A stretch of 25,900 bases of DNA from an uncultured Clostridia bacterium (GTDB lineage Bacteria > Bacillota > Clostridia > Lachnospirales > Anaerotignaceae), in assembly GCA_947036475.1 (NCBI GenBank), contig CAMQRG010000007.1, forward strand, positions 1 through 25,900. Reading direction: 5' to 3'. The notes below the pieces were generated by a model that was not told where the DNA came from, did not search any database, and saw only the letters and a list, made by a program, of their open reading frames with translations. Of this stretch, positions 23,018 through 25,900 are shown piece by piece (the first letter of the stretch is position 1; each line of letters starts with the position of its first letter). The position numbers and the translations under genes were made by a program.

Positions 23018-24123
23018 AGGACATCATGGCGGCGATGGAGGAAATTGCGCCGGAACGTCTGGCGGAAAGCTGGGATAAACCAGGCCTTGCGGTCGGCGAC
23101 CCTGAGCGGGAGGTGCGCAAGGTACTTGTCGCGCTGGACGTTATTGAGCCTGTGATTGAGGAGGCAAAACGCATTGGTGCAGATATGATTGTGACGCATC
23201 ACCCGATGCTGCTGTTTCGTAAAGTGGAAAGCATTACAGCGGATACCGCGCTGGGGCGGCGGATTTTTGCCCTGATTGAAAACGGGATTGCGGCGTTTTC
23301 CTCGCATACCAATCTGGATGTGGCGCAGGGCGGCACGAATGACGTGCTGGCAGAACTTGCAGGGCTGGAGGATATTGAGATTTTAGAAGAAACATGGGCG
23401 GAGGATTTGAAAAAAATCGTCGTCTATGTGCCTGTTGGATATGAGGAGACTGTAAGAGAGGCCATGTGCGCGGCAGGTGCGGGGCATATCGGCGCGTATT
23501 CCCATTGTACGTTTGGCGTGAAGGGGACGGGGACGTTTCTGCCGCTGGACGGAACAAAGCCGTTCCTTGGGGAGCAGGGAAAACTGGAAAAAACAGAAGA
23601 AACCCGTCTGGAAACCATACTGCCTGCCGGAAAACTGGGGGCAGTTGTGCAGGCGATGCTTGCGGCGCACCCGTATGAGGAGCCGGCTTATGATGTTTAC
23701 GCCGTAGAACGGAAAGGCGGGCGGGAAGGTATCGGGCGCATCGGCAATCTGCCGGAGGCAGTGCCGTTTGTGGAATTTGCGGAGCAGCTGCGGGAGCGGC
23801 TTGGGCTGGACAGGATACGGCTTGTGGGCAACGGGCAGAAGATGGTCCGGCGCGTAGGACTTTGTACGGGCAGCGGCGTGGAATTTTTAACTGCCGCGGC
23901 AAAGCAGGGTGCGGACGCGTACCTGACGGGAGACATCAAGTACCATGAGGCACAGAAAGCTGTGGGTATGGATATCTGTGTGGCAGATGTAACGCATTAC
24001 GCCAGTGAGGTCTTAATTGTGCCGGTTTTGCGGGAAAAAATTGCGGCGGCGGCGGAAAAAAACGGCTGGGAACTGGAAGTTGTCTGTTCCGAGGTGGACG
24101 GGCAGACGTTCTGGACGATATAA
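23002..24123 (+). CDS. NIF3-family dinuclear metal-centre protein (YqfO-like)
   Basis: A 373-residue NIF3 protein. Metal-binding residues are His66-His67 in VTHHPMLLF, His102 and Asp106 in SSHTNLD, and the C-terminal VTHYASE. Between the two halves sits the extra ferredoxin/PII-like domain (about residues 130-230), with KIVVYVPVGYEETVREAM, GAYSHCTFGVKGTGTF and AAHPYEEPAYDVY, as in Bacillus YqfO. Some databases name this family GTP cyclohydrolase type 2, but the function is not settled. GAGGGAGG lies 7 bases before the ATG, inside the end of trmK. The stop is followed directly by palindromic element E8. Confidence 0.94.
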   Translation: MLAKVKDIMAAMEEIAPERLAESWDKPGLAVGDPEREVRKVLVALDVIEPVIEEAKRIGADMIVTHHPMLLFRKVESITADTALGRRIFALIENGIAAFSSHTNLDVAQGGTNDVLAELAGLEDIEILEETWAEDLKKIVVYVPVGYEETVREAMCAAGAGHIGAYSHCTFGVKGTGTFLPLDGTKPFLGEQGKLEKTEETRLETILPAGKLGAVVQAMLAAHPYEEPAYDVYAVERKGGREGIGRIGNLPEAVPFVEFAEQLRERLGLDRIRLVGNGQKMVRRVGLCTGSGVEFLTAAAKQGADAYLTGDIKYHEAQKAVGMDICVADVTHYASEVLIVPVLREKIAAAAEKNGWELEVVCSEVDGQTFWTI

Positions 24124-24144
24124 GACTTTGGGGTGATATAGGAC

Positions 24145-24226
24145 CTTGGGGCGTTGCCCCAAGCCCCGCCCGCTTTCTTTCGGAGAAAGCGGGGCAAAAA
24201 ACTTTATTGCACGAAACTGCGTTTCG
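24145..24226 (-). repeat. Palindromic element E8 (A-B-D on plus strand)
   Basis: Module A is CTTGGGGC (24145-24152), loop GTT, GCCCCAAG (24156-24163). Module B is CCCGCTTTCT (24169-24178), loop TTCGG, AGAAAGCGGG (24184-24193). The linker GCAAAAAACTTTATT is at 24194-24208. Module D is CGAAAC (24212-24217), loop TGC, GTTTCG (24221-24226). The outer side reads AAGACTTTGGGG, matching tails of other copies in reverse. D abuts the ribosome binding site of the next gene. Confidence 0.85.
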
Positions 24227-24247
24227 CGGGGGAGGAAGGCGTTAGCA

Positions 24248-24676
24248 TTGCTGGAATTTTGGAATAAACATCGTGGGAAAATCATAACACTGTTTTTGCT
24301 ATGCGTTTTGTTCTTCGCCGTAATGTCTGTGATTGCGATACTGGGCGGGGCAGTCATGAAGCTGTTTGGCTTCAGGTATCAATCTGTGGGCAGCATTATA
24401 ATATTCTTTGTGATTGCGGCGATTATTTCATATCCAATTGGTTTAGTTGTGCAGACGCTCCCAAAGGTACTGCTGCACCTCGGCAGGATGTCAAAAAATG
24501 CCGCCGTTTTGCTCTATATCGCGCTGGATACCATTGCTACGGCGTTTGGGCTGAGCATTGTGGATTATTATATGGAAAGCGTTTCGGCAACAGACCTTTC
24601 CATTATCGTTGTATCGTTATTGCTTTCCCTTTTAGGTATGGAAGATATCGAGCAGAAACCAAAAGGGATAGAATAA
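24248..24676 (+). CDS. Small four-helix membrane protein, YrvL-like
   Basis: A 142-residue membrane protein with four hydrophobic segments (about 11-35, 48-70, 84-105, 115-132). The pattern GFRYQSVGSIIIFFVIAAI, then a middle stretch with LPKVLL and a last part LDTIATAFGLSIVDYYM, resembles Bacillus YrvL-type regulatory membrane proteins; this is by eye and unsure. The start is read as TTG at 24248, with GGAGGAAGG eight bases upstream; the frame is open 34 codons more, but that stretch is element E8. The gene is fully enclosed by E8 and E9, which face each other across it. Confidence 0.6.
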   Translation: MLEFWNKHRGKIITLFLLCVLFFAVMSVIAILGGAVMKLFGFRYQSVGSIIIFFVIAAIISYPIGLVVQTLPKVLLHLGRMSKNAAVLLYIALDTIATAFGLSIVDYYMESVSATDLSIIVVSLLLSLLGMEDIEQKPKGIE

Positions 24677-24681
24677 CAATT

Positions 24682-24780
24682 CCGCCGTACGAAGTGCGGC
24701 GGCAAAAAAAGTTTAGGGTCAAGCCCTTTTCAAAGGGCTTGTGGGGTTTGGGTCAAAGCCCCAAGGTCTTTCGTCTTAAG
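24682..24780 (+). repeat. Palindromic element E9 (D-B-A on plus strand)
   Basis: Module D is CCGCCGTAC (24682-24690), loop GAA, GTGCGGCGG (24694-24702). The linker AAAAAAAGTTTA follows. Module B is the perfect 10-bp stem CAAGCCCTTT (24720-24729) and AAAGGGCTTG (24732-24741). Module A is TTGGGTC (24748-24754), loop AAA, GCCCCAA (24758-24764), with one mismatch. The tail GGTCTTTCGTCTTAAG runs to 24780 and the next gene's AAGGAGG starts four bases later. Confidence 0.85.
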
Positions 24781-24798
24781 AAAAAGGAGGAGAAGAGT

Positions 24799-25900
24799 TT
24801 GGAAAAATTGTATTTGAACGTAATGGGCAGAGATATGTCTGTGGAGCAGGGGACGACTTTTGGCCAGCTTGCGCAGGAACTTCAGAAGGACTTCCCTTCA
24901 CCGATTTTGCTGGCAAAACAGGGCAATAATTTGCAGGAGCTTGGCAGCAAGATTCAGGACGAGGACGCTGTCACGTTTTACGACCTGAGTGACGGCGAGG
25001 GTATGCGTGTGTACCACAGGGGCGTTTCCCTTCTGCTGGTAAAAGCGGTGCGCGATATTGTGGGAGAAACCGCAAGGGTGCAGATTGAGCATAGCCTCCG
25101 CGGCAACTTGTACTGCGAAATCCGCCAGCCGGAAATACTGCTGGACGCGGAATTCCTCTCGAAAGTCGAGAGGCGCATGAAAGAAATGATTGACGCCGAT
25201 TTGCCAATCGAAAAACGTACGTTCCGCAAGGACGAAGCAATTGAAATTGCAAAAAAACAGCATATGGAGCCAAAAGCGAAACTGTTCCGCTTCCGCCGCG
25301 CTTCTAATGTCAACCTGTATGAACTGGATGGCTTCTACGATTACTTTTATGGCTATATGCCCCTTTCTACTGGCGTTTTGAAAGTGTTCGCGCTGGAGCT
25401 TTATGGCAATGGTTTCCTGATTCGTTTCCCTAACCCGGAAAAGCCTGATGAACTCCTGCCTTTTGAGGACCCGAAAAAAATCAGCGGCGTATTCATGGAA
25501 CAGATGGAATGGTGCCGTCTGATGGAGGCTGAAAATGTGGCAGACCTCAATGAAGCGATTGTAAACGGTCATTTTGGCGACCTTATCCGCATCAATGAAG
25601 CGCTGCACGAAAAGAAGATTGCGGAAATCGCCGACCAGATTTACCGCCGCATGCCTGACGTGCGGGTGGTGCTGATTGCGGGCCCTTCCTCTTCCGGCAA
25701 GACATCTTTCGCGAACCGGCTTTGCGTGCAGCTGCGCGTGCTGGGCATAAAGCCGCATAAGGTTTCTTTGGACGATTATTTCATAAACCGCGACGAAACG
25801 CCGTTGGATGAAAACGGCAAGCGCAACTTTGAGCGCATCGAGGCTCTGGATTTGAAACAGCTGAACAAAGACCTGAAAGCCATTATTGCCGGAGAACAGA
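24799..25900 (+). CDS. TGS-domain uridine kinase-like nucleotide-binding protein (3' end cut by window)
   Basis: The first 367 codons are present; the frame runs off the window without a stop. The N-terminal 65 residues form a TGS domain (MEKLYLNVMGRDMSVEQGT). Next, about residues 80-230, is a region like the second additional domain of threonyl-tRNA synthetase. A P-loop kinase domain then begins with GPSSSGKTSFAN (295-306), followed by KVSLDDYF, as in uridine kinases. This three-part layout is known for Clostridial uridine kinase-like proteins of uncertain substrate. The start is TTG at 24799, with AAGGAGG 8 bases upstream and MEKLYLNV matching the domain start. Element E9 ends directly before the binding site; no separate promoter was seen. 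Confidence 0.9.
   Translation, partial: MEKLYLNVMGRDMSVEQGTTFGQLAQELQKDFPSPILLAKQGNNLQELGSKIQDEDAVTFYDLSDGEGMRVYHRGVSLLLVKAVRDIVGETARVQIEHSLRGNLYCEIRQPEILLDAEFLSKVERRMKEMIDADLPIEKRTFRKDEAIEIAKKQHMEPKAKLFRFRRASNVNLYELDGFYDYFYGYMPLSTGVLKVFALELYGNGFLIRFPNPEKPDELLPFEDPKKISGVFMEQMEWCRLMEAENVADLNEAIVNGHFGDLIRINEALHEKKIAEIADQIYRRMPDVRVVLIAGPSSSGKTSFANRLCVQLRVLGIKPHKVSLDDYFINRDETPLDENGKRNFERIEALDLKQLNKDLKAIIAGEQ

Overview
The window looks like a chromosomal segment of a Firmicute of class Clostridia, most likely a Lachnospiraceae-type anaerobe. The support is indirect. It has near-consensus sigma-A promoters and strong AGGAGG-type ribosome binding sites. It carries the dgt, dnaG, rpoD, trmK, nif3 order typical of Firmicutes, the rpsU-yqeY pair, a FeoA/FeoB pair, Nif11-like small proteins, and a TGS-domain uridine kinase-like protein. 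No plasmid, phage, transposase, CRISPR, rRNA or tRNA gene was recognised.

Layout. 1-2.9 kb: on the minus strand, a truncated cyclophilin lipoprotein and a stand-alone murG; on the plus strand, a small ferritin-like protein and a HIT hydrolase that ends in a strong terminator. 3.0-4.8 kb: on the minus strand, an unrecognised membrane protein and two tandem paralogous Nif11-like small proteins. 4.7-7.2 kb: a 19-bp-arm inverted repeat, then feoA and feoB for ferrous iron uptake. 7.4-8.1 kb: a PilZ protein. 8.2-9.8 kb: on the minus strand, a beta-CASP metallo-beta-lactamase protein. 10.2-13.6 kb: glgB, then rpsU and yqeY. 13.6-13.7 kb: a candidate small RNA. 13.8-16.9 kb: a TrpXYZ-like ABC uptake system (lipoprotein, permease, ATPase). 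17.1-21.3 kb: dgt, dnaG and rpoD (DNA-replication and transcription core). 21.7-24.1 kb: a membrane-anchored unknown, trmK and a NIF3-family protein. 24.2-25.9 kb: a YrvL-like membrane protein and a truncated TGS/uridine kinase-like protein.

The most unusual feature is not a gene. From about 12.4 kb to 24.8 kb the spaces between genes hold a family of modular palindromic elements of about 80-110 bp. Each has up to three short hairpins in a fixed order (called D, B and A here), a linker resembling GCAAAGAACTTTATT in some copies, and an outer tail resembling AGGTCTTTnnGTCTT. Stem sequences differ between copies but pairing is kept. Three clear pairs lie head to head (A-B-D facing D-B-A), at 14.84-15.13, 21.30-21.52 and 24.15-24.78 kb; the last pair brackets one complete gene. 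Several copies end directly against the ribosome binding site of the next gene. This looks like a small non-autonomous mobile or REP/BIME-like family and is the best candidate for something undescribed. Second in interest are the Nif11-like pair with the large inverted repeat beside feoAB, and the candidate small RNA at 13.6 kb.
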